Source of the DNA: Paraclostridium ghonii | GTDB lineage: Bacteria > Bacillota > Clostridia > Peptostreptococcales > Peptostreptococcaceae | DNA length: 64,000 nt | Assembly (NCBI RefSeq): GCF_030815085.1 | Contig: NZ_JAUSWG010000009.1 | Reading direction: 5' to 3' (one strand) | Part shown: in pieces, positions 8,383 through 15,469 of the stretch | How the letters are laid out: every line of letters begins with the position of its first letter | Numbering within the stretch: the first letter of the stretch is position 1 | Notes under the pieces: model-generated | The model's database searches: none | What the model was told of the DNA's origin: nothing | The model's input: only the letters and a program-made list of their open reading frames with translations | Translations under genes and position numbers: made by a program

Positions 8383-8466
8383 GAATGAAAATTAAAGTAA
8401 TCAGACTTGATATATAAATTAAAAGCAAAGAAAAAAGCACTTCATCCAACAAAAACCAGTTCTAAT
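8383..8466 (+). pseudogene. Relic of the 55-aa membrane toxin gene
   Basis: 8391-8466 aligns without gaps to 15229-15304, the C-terminal half of the intact toxin gene, at 66 of 76 bases by hand. The glutamate codon of the intact copy (15253-15255) is TAA here (8415-8417), and the membrane-spanning N-terminus and ribosome-binding site are missing. Downstream, degraded versions of the sense terminator (near 8540-8572) and of the antisense -10 region (ATTGTA, 8584-8589) can still be aligned. The locus is therefore an inactivated second copy. Confidence 0.75.
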
Positions 8467-8641
8467 TTTTATTAACTTATTCATATAGTCATAAAACAAA
8501 AGTAATTCTAAAGACATAGTCCTCAAATAAATATTCTACGGATTCTTAGTATTACCGGACTAAATATTTTTTATCTATATTATTATTGTATCAAATTCCA
8601 ACTTAAATCAAATTAAATTTCTTCTAATTTAAACCTTTTCT

Positions 8642-8661
8642 CCTTTACTTATTATGAGGTT
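8642..8661 (-). other. Weak rlmH-end-like sequence: candidate att site A2
   Basis: Matches 15467-15486 (the rlmH stop codon region) at 15 of 20 bases, including an exact TTACTTAT. It lies at the same distance from the relic toxin locus as rlmH does from the intact toxin, apart from a net gap of a dozen or so bases. The similarity ends within a few codons of rlmH. AT-richness makes this site uncertain on its own; its position is the main support. Confidence 0.4.
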
Positions 8662-8724
8662 ATCCGTATTGCTATCAATGAAGGATTTTTATTAATTACT
8701 TTACTTATAATTAATTTATAAGAA

Positions 8725-8741
8725 GTAATTTTCGAAATTAC
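8725..8741. promoter_or_regulatory. Palindrome upstream of the SPFH gene
   Basis: GTAATTT-TCG-AAATTAC is a perfect 7-bp inverted repeat about 95 bases before the SPFH start. It could be an operator for the three-gene cluster. No matching site was noticed elsewhere. Confidence 0.35.
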
Positions 8742-8834
8742 ATCACTTGTAAGTTTATGGTAAAATTGAAATAAACTACATTATAAAATACGTTAAGTAG
8801 TTTACTTTGACTAAATATGAAGGGGAGTTATAAT

Positions 8835-10301
8835 ATGGGAATTTTTAAAGTTGGTATAGGATCCATAGGTGGAACATTAGCCGATCAATGGCTTGAAACT
8901 ATTGAACCTGGAGAAATGAATAATGAAATTTTAGCATCCTATGGAGTGACAGTAAGAGCTAAAGATTCACGTAGAGGAAATAAGAAGGGAACAGAGGATG
9001 TTATTTCTAATGGATCTATTATTCATGTTCCGGAAAATACTACTATGTTATTGGTAGATGGAGGAAAAATTATTTCAGCAACTGATGAAGCTGGATACTA
9101 CCAGGTAGACAATTCAAGATCTCCATCTATATTTTTTGAGACAGACAAAGACGTTAATGTAAGTGGTTATGGAAATACAGGAAAAGATGGTATAAATAGA
9201 CCTGGAGGTATAAAAAATACGTTAAAGGATTCTTGGGAAAGATTTAAGTTTGGTGGAACTACTCCTGTAAAGCAAACTGTAATTTACATAAATAAACAGG
9301 AAATTACTAATATACGCTTTGGTACAAGAAATCCAGTTCCATACACTGATAGAGTGTTAGTTCAAGGAAGAATAGTTCCTTGTAAAATAACATCATTTGG
9401 AACATATTCAATCAAGATTGGTGATCCATTATTATTTTATAGTGAAGTATGTAGTAAGGTAGGCAAGAAAACTTTACGTACTAGCGATATGGCAGAACAA
9501 TATATTAATGAATTTTTAATGGCTTATCAAACTTCATTAGCAAGTCTTTCAACTAATTATGTTTGTGTTTCTGATATTGCTACTAAAACTATGGAACTTG
9601 GTCAGTATATGGCAGATGCATTAGATAAAGAGTGGCTTTCAAAAAGAGGTTTCTATATTCAAAGCGTAGGAATTGCAGGTATATCTTATGATGAAAAAAC
9701 AGAACAATTACTTGATAAATATGCTAATGACTCCATTCTTTTTGATTCAAATGCAAGAGCTGCACGTATGACAGCAGGATTAGCTAAAGGAATAGAATCA
9801 GCAGGGTCTAATGAGGGAGGATCTATGATAGGTCTTGCAGGGGTGAATATGGGTATGAATTTAGCAGGCGCAATGGGAGCCATGCCAAACCAACAAGTTG
9901 GAAATACTCAGCCAGGAGAACTCAATAATCAAAAACAAAATGATTCTTACGGATGGACATGTGCTTGTAATACTCATATGAGCGGAGATACAAAATTCTG
10001 TTCAAATTGTGGATCTAAAAAACCTGAAGAAAAACAAATTAATACTTGGAATTGCCAATGTGGTAACTTAGTTAGTGATGGTAATTTCTGCCCTAATTGT
10101 GGAAGCAAAAAACCAGAAAACAACACTTGGAAATGTGTTTGTGGAAATGAAGTAACTACTTTATTCTGCCCAGAATGTGGCGGTAAGAAACCAGATAGAT
10201 TTAAATGTGATAAATGTGGATGGGTACCTGAAGATTCTACGAATCCTCCAAAATTCTGCCCTAATTGTGGTGATATATTTAATGAATTAGATAAAGAGTA
10301 A
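8835..10301 (+). CDS. YdjI-like SPFH-domain protein with four C-terminal zinc ribbons
   Basis: About 488 residues. Residues 1-310 form an SPFH/band-7 region of the YdjI (virion-core-protein-like) type. A glycine- and methionine-rich linker follows, about residues 320-370. Four zinc-ribbon modules end the protein: C-x-C...C-x-x-C in CACN...FCSNCG, CQCG...FCPNCG, CVCG...FCPECG and CDKCG...FCPNCG. In Bacillus subtilis, ydjI belongs to the ydjFGHI envelope-stress operon with a PspA homologue. I chose ATG 8835, which has AGGGGAG 7 bases upstream, over the ATG at 8817. A hairpin separates it from the next gene. It runs against the replication direction, unlike most neighbours. Confidence 0.8.
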   Translation: MGIFKVGIGSIGGTLADQWLETIEPGEMNNEILASYGVTVRAKDSRRGNKKGTEDVISNGSIIHVPENTTMLLVDGGKIISATDEAGYYQVDNSRSPSIFFETDKDVNVSGYGNTGKDGINRPGGIKNTLKDSWERFKFGGTTPVKQTVIYINKQEITNIRFGTRNPVPYTDRVLVQGRIVPCKITSFGTYSIKIGDPLLFYSEVCSKVGKKTLRTSDMAEQYINEFLMAYQTSLASLSTNYVCVSDIATKTMELGQYMADALDKEWLSKRGFYIQSVGIAGISYDEKTEQLLDKYANDSILFDSNARAARMTAGLAKGIESAGSNEGGSMIGLAGVNMGMNLAGAMGAMPNQQVGNTQPGELNNQKQNDSYGWTCACNTHMSGDTKFCSNCGSKKPEEKQINTWNCQCGNLVSDGNFCPNCGSKKPENNTWKCVCGNEVTTLFCPECGGKKPDRFKCDKCGWVPEDSTNPPKFCPNCGDIFNELDKE

Positions 10302-10306
10302 TTTAT

Positions 10307-10337
10307 AAAAAGCACTACTAAATTCAAGTGCTTTTTT
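10307..10337 (+). terminator. Terminator/attenuator between the SPFH and zinc-ribbon genes
   Basis: AAAAGCACT and AGTGCTTTT form a 9-bp stem with a T-run. The next gene starts 36 bases later on the same strand, so this may reduce rather than end transcription of the cluster. Confidence 0.75.
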
Positions 10338-10372
10338 AAAAATACTAAGAATTATTTTATTGGAGGTAAAAT

Positions 10373-11407
10373 ATGGATTCTGTAAAGGAATATACTTGTC
10401 CTAATTGTAAGGCTGGGGTAGAGTTTAACCCTGAATCTCAAAAATGGAAATGTAATTACTGCTTTAGCGAATTTAATGAAAATGAAGTTGATGTCATATA
10501 TGAGGAAAATAAAGAAGCAGGTCAGGAATCTTTAGAAGATTTAAATAGTTATAACTGTACAAGTTGTGGAGCAGAATTAATAGCAGATGATACAATATCA
10601 GCAACATTTTGTATTTATTGTAAAAGTCACTCTATAATAAAAAGTAGATTTTCTGGACAATTTGCACCCCAAAGTGTTATTCCATTTAAAGTAGGAAAAA
10701 AAGAGGCTCAAGAAATCTATACTAAATGGATTGGCAAAAAAAGATTTGCACCTAAAAACTTTAAGAATAAAACAGAGATTGAAAAGATAACAGGTATATA
10801 TGTTCCATTTTGGTTATTTGATAATAATGTAAAAGGACATATTGAGGGTGAAGGCACAAAAGTTCGCACTTGGTCAGATAAAGATTATAAATATACACAA
10901 ACTAAATACTATAGTATTTTAAGAGAAGGTACTGCTAAGTACAATGGAGTTCCAGTAGATGGATTAAAAAAACTAGACGATTCGCTGATGATGGGAATAG
11001 AGCCGTATAATTACGATGAATTATCAAGCTTTTCCATGAAATATATGACTGGATTTATGGCTGAAAAGTACGATGTAGATGCAAAAGAGGCATCTACTGT
11101 TGTAAGTGAAAGAGTTAAACAATACATGAGCTCTAGATTAAAGCAAACTGTAAGTGGTTATAATAGCTTTACTCAAAACTCCAATAAGGTTACTATAACT
11201 AATATGGAACATAGCTATGCTATGTTACCAATTTACTTATTAGTTAATAAACATGAAGATAAAAAATATGAATTTATCATTAATGGACAAACTGGAAAAA
11301 TTATAGGTGACGCTCCTATTGACCGTACTAGTCAGCTTAAATTTGCATTGCTTATATTTATAATATCATGGCTAATTTATGTGTTTGGAGGTGCTCTATT
11401 TGTCTAA
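10373..11407 (+). CDS. YdjG-like TFIIB-type zinc-ribbon membrane protein
   Basis: A 344-aa protein with two N-terminal zinc ribbons: CPNCKAG...CNYC at residues 8-30 and CTSCGAE...CIYC near residues 62-82. A soluble middle domain leads to one hydrophobic segment near the C-terminus (FALLIFIISWLIYVFGGALFV), so it is probably tail-anchored with the ribbons in the cytoplasm. Architecture and context match B. subtilis YdjG, which with YdjH anchors the PspA homologue to the membrane. No PspA gene is visible here. GGAGG precedes the ATG, and the TPM gene overlaps its last codons. Confidence 0.75.
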   Translation: MDSVKEYTCPNCKAGVEFNPESQKWKCNYCFSEFNENEVDVIYEENKEAGQESLEDLNSYNCTSCGAELIADDTISATFCIYCKSHSIIKSRFSGQFAPQSVIPFKVGKKEAQEIYTKWIGKKRFAPKNFKNKTEIEKITGIYVPFWLFDNNVKGHIEGEGTKVRTWSDKDYKYTQTKYYSILREGTAKYNGVPVDGLKKLDDSLMMGIEPYNYDELSSFSMKYMTGFMAEKYDVDAKEASTVVSERVKQYMSSRLKQTVSGYNSFTQNSNKVTITNMEHSYAMLPIYLLVNKHEDKKYEFIINGQTGKIIGDAPIDRTSQLKFALLIFIISWLIYVFGGALFV

Positions 11408-12182
11408 GAAATTTAAATTACTTATTTTTTTATTTATATGTTTAATAGCTTTATTGCCAGTTAAGGCCGAAGCAGCAGAGACTAATAATGTAAAAGATTA
11501 TTTAAATTATTTGTCAGAAACAGAAGTACAAGAATTACAAAGTAAAATTAATGAAATTTCAAATAAATTCAATTTAGATACAGTAATAGTTATTACTGAT
11601 AATACCGAGGAAAAAACTTCAATGCAATATGCAGATGACTTTTATGATAATAACAATTACGGTTTAGATTCAGAAAAGTCTGGTGTTTTAATGTTAATAA
11701 ATATGAATGCTAGGGAGGTTTGGATTTCTACAAAAGGAACAGCAATTACCATATTCACGGATAGTACAATAAAAACTATGGTAAATGATATAACAAAACA
11801 TTTATCAGATAAGGACTATCATGGTGCTAGTAGTAAATTTTTAGAAAAAGTCGATTATTATAGTAAGGCGAACTCTACTACCCCAACTTCATATTCTAGT
11901 AGATTAAAGGATAGAGTTACAGCTCCATCTAGTTATATAATTTGTTTTATTATATCCATAATAGTTACACTAATAGCTACCCTAAGGTCGAAATGGAAAG
12001 TGACTGTTAATAATACAACTTACGAAGGAGAAGGATCTTTTAATTTAACTAATAATAAAGATATCTTTGTTAACCAAAATACTACTAGAACAAAAATTCC
12101 TAAAAAATCTAATGAAAATACTAGCACAACTCATGAGAGTTCTAGTGGAAGTACTCACGGAGGAGGCGGAGGTAGTTTTTAA
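11400..12182 (+). CDS. YdjH-like TPM-domain membrane protein
   Basis: About 260 residues. It has a signal-like N-terminus (KLLIFLFICLIALLP, then AEAAE), a TPM domain near residues 30-150 (VIVITDNTEEKTSMQYADDF, then the NMNAREVWIST strand), a transmembrane helix near residues 170-190, and a Gly/Ser-rich tail ending GGGGGSF, all typical of TPM proteins. I prefer the TTG at 11400, 6 bases after GGAGGTG; an upstream in-frame ATG at 11379 lacks a site and lies inside the previous gene. The 8-base overlap with the YdjG-like gene suggests coupling. TPM domains act on the outside of the membrane; the function is poorly defined. Confidence 0.75.
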   Translation: MSKKFKLLIFLFICLIALLPVKAEAAETNNVKDYLNYLSETEVQELQSKINEISNKFNLDTVIVITDNTEEKTSMQYADDFYDNNNYGLDSEKSGVLMLINMNAREVWISTKGTAITIFTDSTIKTMVNDITKHLSDKDYHGASSKFLEKVDYYSKANSTTPTSYSSRLKDRVTAPSSYIICFIISIIVTLIATLRSKWKVTVNNTTYEGEGSFNLTNNKDIFVNQNTTRTKIPKKSNENTSTTHESSSGSTHGGGGGSF

Positions 12183-12269
12183 TATTAGTTTTATAGAATA
12201 AGTTTTTTGCAAAACAAGAAATTTGATTAAAATTAAATCTATCCACTTTTCTTTTTTTATAAAAATGAA

Positions 12270-12321
12270 AAACCTCACTTGTTGTATATAAGATTAACCT
12301 TATATGCAACAAGTGAGGTTT
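12270..12321 (-). terminator. Long hairpin terminator between convergent genes
   Basis: AACCTCACTTGTTG pairs with CAACAAGTGAGGTT, and an inner ATATAAG pairs with CTTATAT. On the minus strand T-rich sequence (TTTTTCATTTTT) follows, so it ends the TelA/XpaC transcript; it may also act on the opposing cluster. Confidence 0.85.
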
Positions 12322-12324
12322 ATA

Positions 12325-13473
12325 CTAATATTTAAAATCTAAAAGCTTGTTTTTCAATTGATTTTCAATATTTCTTAATTCTGCTTCAGCTTCCTTACGT
12401 TTTTGACGTCCTTCTGTTTGTATATTAAGTATTTCATCAAGAGTTGAAATTAATGACTCATTAGTAGCTCTAAGTGTTTCAATATCAACAATTCCTCTTT
12501 CAGACTCTTTTGCAGTTTCTATAGTTGAAGTTTTTAATATTTCTGCGTTTTTACGTAAAAGTTCATTGGTCATATCTGTTACTTCTCTTTGAACTCTTGC
12601 AGCATTAGCAGCATGAGCAACTCCAAGCGCTAAAACCATTTGATTTTTCCAAAGTGGAATAGTATTTATAATTGTAGATTGTATTTTTTCAGACATTAAT
12701 GAATCATTATTTTGAATTAAACGAATTTGAGGAGCCATTTGTAGCGAAATCATTTTAGTTAATTCTAAATCGTGAATTTTCTTTTCAAATCTATTACAAA
12801 GAGCCACAAAATCATTTAATTCTTGAGCATCCTGAGGATTCCCACTATTTCTTGCTTTTTCTTGTAATTTAGGAAGTTCTTCATTTTCTAGTTTTTGAAG
12901 TTTCTTCTTTCCAGCTAAGATATACATATAAAGCTCTTTAAAATATGCTTTATTTATTTCATACATCTTATCTAACATAGCAATATCTTTTAAAAGCTGT
13001 ATTTGATGCGATTCAAGAATGTTACACATTTTACCAATATTGTTATCTACATTCTCATATTTTATTTTCATTTTGGAAATCTTATCCTTACCTTTTTTAA
13101 AGAAACCTAAAATTCCTTTTTGCTCTTCGGACTCTTCAAAGCTCTTTAATTCATGAACCACACTAGCTAGTATATCTCCAATTTCACCTAAATCTTTAGT
13201 TTTTACATTATTCAATGTTGACTGTGAAAAATCAGAAATTTTCTTTTGAGCGCCTGCTCCATATTGTAAAATGGAATTTGAATTATTTATTTGTATTTTA
13301 TCTACAAATTGATCAACCATTTTTTGTTCTTCTTCTGTAAGTTCTATTTCATCAATTATTTTCTCTTCTATTTTTTCTTCTTTTAATTTTATATCAACAA
13401 TTTCTTCTTGGAATGGTTCAAAAGTTAATTCTGGTTTTATATCAATAAAATCTTCTTTGAATTTATCACTCAT
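12325..13473 (-). CDS. TelA/YaaN family protein (toxic anion resistance family)
   Basis: A 382-aa, highly charged, mostly helical protein without membrane segments. Family-typical stretches include LRKNAEILKTSTIETAKESERGIVDIETL near the C-terminus and the IPLWKNQMVLALG segment near residue 275. TelA proteins were named for tellurite resistance, but the biochemical role is unsettled; in Bacilli yaaN pairs with xpaC and is linked to envelope stress. Here too the XpaC-like gene lies 26 bases upstream on the same strand. A glutamate-rich N-terminal 60 residues precede the conserved region. Confidence 0.85.
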   Translation of the reverse strand: MSDKFKEDFIDIKPELTFEPFQEEIVDIKLKEEKIEEKIIDEIELTEEEQKMVDQFVDKIQINNSNSILQYGAGAQKKISDFSQSTLNNVKTKDLGEIGDILASVVHELKSFEESEEQKGILGFFKKGKDKISKMKIKYENVDNNIGKMCNILESHQIQLLKDIAMLDKMYEINKAYFKELYMYILAGKKKLQKLENEELPKLQEKARNSGNPQDAQELNDFVALCNRFEKKIHDLELTKMISLQMAPQIRLIQNNDSLMSEKIQSTIINTIPLWKNQMVLALGVAHAANAARVQREVTDMTNELLRKNAEILKTSTIETAKESERGIVDIETLRATNESLISTLDEILNIQTEGRQKRKEAEAELRNIENQLKNKLLDFKY

Positions 13474-13499
13474 TTTAATACCTCCCTTTTATTTAAATC

Positions 13500-14645
13500 T
13501 TACTTTTTAAAATCGTCTTCTGCTAATCCCTCTTGTTTAAATAATGTTTTAAGAACAGAAATATCTGTAGAAATATCTAAAACAACATCTTCAAATAAAT
13601 CATTTAATAAATTTTCAAAAGCGTTATTAATAAGATCAATACTCTTTTCAATTTCACTTTTAGCATTTTCTATATTCTCCCCTTGAACTAATTGATTATT
13701 TATATCTTTGTATGAATTAATTAATTTTATAGTAATAGGAAGATAATGATTTATAAATTTATTAACTTCTTGTACCTTTTTAGGGTTCTTTTCAACCTGA
13801 TTAAGTATTTGACTTGCAATGTTTCCTAATTTATCTAACTTTGTAGCTATTTCATCTTTATAAAGTTCATTTCTTATATTTTTTATTTGTTCAATATAAT
13901 TTCTTCCTACTTTAATTATAGATTCTATTTCTTCTTTCTCTGAATTATATATTTCTTCATTTAATTTTTCATTATCACTTTCTTTAGCTATTTGTTGATT
14001 TTTTAAATTTAAATAGTCACTATAAACTTCATCATTTAGTATAAAATAAGTTTTTTCTTCATCTATATGCCCTTCTAAGAACATCCCTAAGTCAATCATT
14101 TTGCTTAGGTCTTTAACAACAAAACTCTCTTTCTCTTTAGAGAATTTAGCTAGGTCATTAATTAAGAAATAACTATTGTTATCAATAAATCTCACATACT
14201 TCTTAAAACGCTTTACTCTTTTTCTTAAAGTTATCCCCCTAAATAATAAACCTACACTTACTACAAAGAATAAAGATGCAACTACCAAAATAATATTGCT
14301 ACTTATAATAACAATACTACTAAATAACATCTTAAATATTAGAGTTGTCATCACCGAAAACCCAAAAACTAAACTTCCAGTCATTCCTAATAATATATAA
14401 AATACGCTTGATATACTTCCAACTGGTCTTTTGCTGATGTATGTTGATACATCATTTTTAGGTTTTTTATTTAAACTCATATATTTTTTACTATATCCAT
14501 TAAACTTTGATTTAAATTGATTTAAAGTATCCTCAGTTTTATAATTAATATCTCTTTTCAAATTAGCAAAATCTATTGCTTTAAGTGCATTGCTAACTGT
14601 AGACATAATTTGATTTTCTAAATTAGACAAATCCTTTTTATCCAT
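13500..14645 (-). CDS. XpaC-like membrane protein
   Basis: A 381-aa protein. After a soluble N-terminus of about 75 residues come two transmembrane helices, near residues 78-100 (SSVFYILLGMTGSLVFGFSV) and 108-135, then a basic stretch (RGITLRKRVKRFKKYVRF) and a long helical cytoplasmic domain. Layout and pairing with TelA match XpaC, annotated in databases as a 5-bromo-4-chloroindolyl phosphate hydrolysis protein, a name from a phenotype rather than a known reaction. I infer a membrane partner for the TelA-like protein. No catalytic motif is visible. Confidence 0.65.
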   Translation of the reverse strand: MDKKDLSNLENQIMSTVSNALKAIDFANLKRDINYKTEDTLNQFKSKFNGYSKKYMSLNKKPKNDVSTYISKRPVGSISSVFYILLGMTGSLVFGFSVMTTLIFKMLFSSIVIISSNIILVVASLFFVVSVGLLFRGITLRKRVKRFKKYVRFIDNNSYFLINDLAKFSKEKESFVVKDLSKMIDLGMFLEGHIDEEKTYFILNDEVYSDYLNLKNQQIAKESDNEKLNEEIYNSEKEEIESIIKVGRNYIEQIKNIRNELYKDEIATKLDKLGNIASQILNQVEKNPKKVQEVNKFINHYLPITIKLINSYKDINNQLVQGENIENAKSEIEKSIDLINNAFENLLNDLFEDVVLDISTDISVLKTLFKQEGLAEDDFKK

Positions 14646-15016
14646 TATTTTGCCTCCAGATTATTTTTCTTATAACTAACATAACTATAGATATATACTA
14701 TTATGTTAATATTTTAAGTTTATTATATCTTATAATTTAGCTAATTGTAACTGCTAACTTAAAAGGAATATAATAAATATGTTATTAATTATGATACAAT
14801 AAATTTGATCATAAAAATAGCCTTAGGCAAGTTATATAAATGCCTAAGGCTAAAAAATACTTATTAAATTCCACTTTCAGTAAATCAATATATGAGTAAT
14901 ATTCATATATTATCTCATCTATTCATATCTTGAATAAATTTTCTGAAATTTTTTCTTCTCTTAATCAACTTATCTGTTTCAATAATTTTGTAACTATTTC
15001 CCTATCTGTATTATTA
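14646..15016. other. Non-coding stretch between XpaC and the toxin promoter
   Basis: It holds a 12-bp inverted repeat (14818-14852) and AT-rich DNA. Only very short reading frames are present on either strand and none has a ribosome-binding site. The XpaC promoter should lie at 14650-14800 but I see no convincing hexamer pair. Confidence 0.5.
14818..14852 (-). terminator. Strong hairpin without a gene to terminate
   Basis: TAGCCTTAGGCA pairs perfectly with TGCCTAAGGCTA. On the minus strand TTTTTAT follows. No minus-strand gene ends just upstream of it; the nearest minus transcript is the toxin antisense RNA, which has its own terminator more than 400 bases away. It may be left over from a deleted gene or block read-through into the XpaC promoter. 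Confidence 0.6.
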
Positions 15017-15025
15017 TGGTATACT
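15017..15025 (+). promoter_or_regulatory. Extended -10 promoter of the toxin mRNA
   Basis: TGGTATACT is an extended -10 element (TG-N-TATACT). No good -35 hexamer is seen, as expected for extended -10 promoters. Transcription would begin near 15032, about 100 bases before the toxin start codon. Confidence 0.5.
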
Positions 15026-15042
15026 AACTAAGTAAATTTTAT

Positions 15043-15143
15043 ATCCGTAGATGGATGGCTACGGAGGTTTTGTACATTTTACCCTCCCTGGGTTATTGGT
15101 GATTTTCACTAAGCTCAAAGGAGGTGGTATCGGATATGCTTGA
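15043..15143 (+). promoter_or_regulatory. Toxin mRNA leader with hidden ribosome-binding site and short overlapping ORF
   Basis: The leader has a CCGTAG/CTACGG hairpin, a CCCTCCC segment near 15082-15088 that can pair with the toxin ribosome-binding site GGAGG near 15120, and an earlier GGAGG near 15063 that competes for the same CCTCC. A 30-codon frame (15051-15143, starting MDGYGGFVHF) has no ribosome-binding site of its own but ends 8 bases inside the toxin gene. The pairing could hold the toxin mRNA silent; coupling to the short frame is an alternative. Confidence 0.5.
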
Positions 15144-15303
15144 ATTCATATTAATAACAATACTTTTAGTTATTATTGTTAGCTTAACTAGCAAAAGTAA
15201 CATATTTTTTAATTACATACGAATTAAAGTTAAAGTAATCGGACTTGATATAGAAATTAAAAGCAAAGAAAAAAGCACCCCATCCACCAAAGATAAGTGC
15301 TAA
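15136..15303 (+). CDS. Small hydrophobic toxin-like protein, type I toxin-antitoxin
   Basis: A 55-residue protein. Residues 2-18 are strongly hydrophobic (LEFILITILLVIIVSLT), enough for one membrane helix. The rest is basic, ending with KSKEKSTPSTKDKC. AAAGGAGGTGG lies about 8 bases before the ATG. This layout, with an antisense RNA over the 3' end, is that of type I toxins such as TxpA, BsrG, Fst and those described in C. difficile, which damage the membrane when overproduced. I cannot assign it to a named family. A decayed second copy lies at 8383-8466, and rlmH ends 167 bases downstream. Confidence 0.65.
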   Translation: MLEFILITILLVIIVSLTSKSNIFFNYIRIKVKVIGLDIEIKSKEKSTPSTKDKC

Positions 15304-15405
15304 TTTCTAAGTACTAATTTTTATTAACTTATTCCGATAGCCCTAAAACAAAACAAATGTTCTAAGGATGCTTAGTGTTCCCGCACTAAGCATTTTTTAT
15401 TTATA
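15265..15405 (-). ncRNA. Predicted antisense RNA antitoxin
   Basis: On the minus strand TGCTATAAT (15411-15419) is a perfect extended -10, so transcription would begin near 15405. It would run through the toxin terminator and the last codons, ending at a hairpin formed by 15274-15301 (AGCAC...GTGCT with inner ATC/GAT) followed by six T. The RNA of about 140 bases would cover the toxin mRNA 3' end, as RatA does for txpA. This is prediction from promoter and terminator only. Confidence 0.6.
15368..15399 (+). terminator. Terminator of the toxin mRNA
   Basis: ATGCTTAGTG and CACTAAGCAT form a perfect 10-bp stem around TTCCCG, followed by T6. It lies inside the region covered by the antisense RNA. 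Confidence 0.85.
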
Positions 15406-15469
15406 TAATCATTATAGCAGATTTTACTCTAAAATAAACACTCAATTTTATATTTAAACCCGAGCTCCG

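Larger units (their letters stand above)
8248..8834. other. 587-base gene-free stretch inside the island
   Basis: It contains the degraded toxin-antitoxin locus (8383-8600), a weak rlmH-end-like site (8642-8661) and a palindrome (8725-8741) upstream of the SPFH gene. Between 8326 and 8383, short matches to the toxin leader (ATTATACTG, ATTGGTGA) suggest a leader with its ribosome-binding site deleted. I see no intact ORF with a ribosome-binding site. Confidence 0.6.

Noticed and set aside
8765..8815. ECF (SigW-like) promoter before the SPFH gene
   Set aside because: TGAAAT and CGTT are present but 18 bases apart, not the 16-17 expected, and both hexamers are imperfect.
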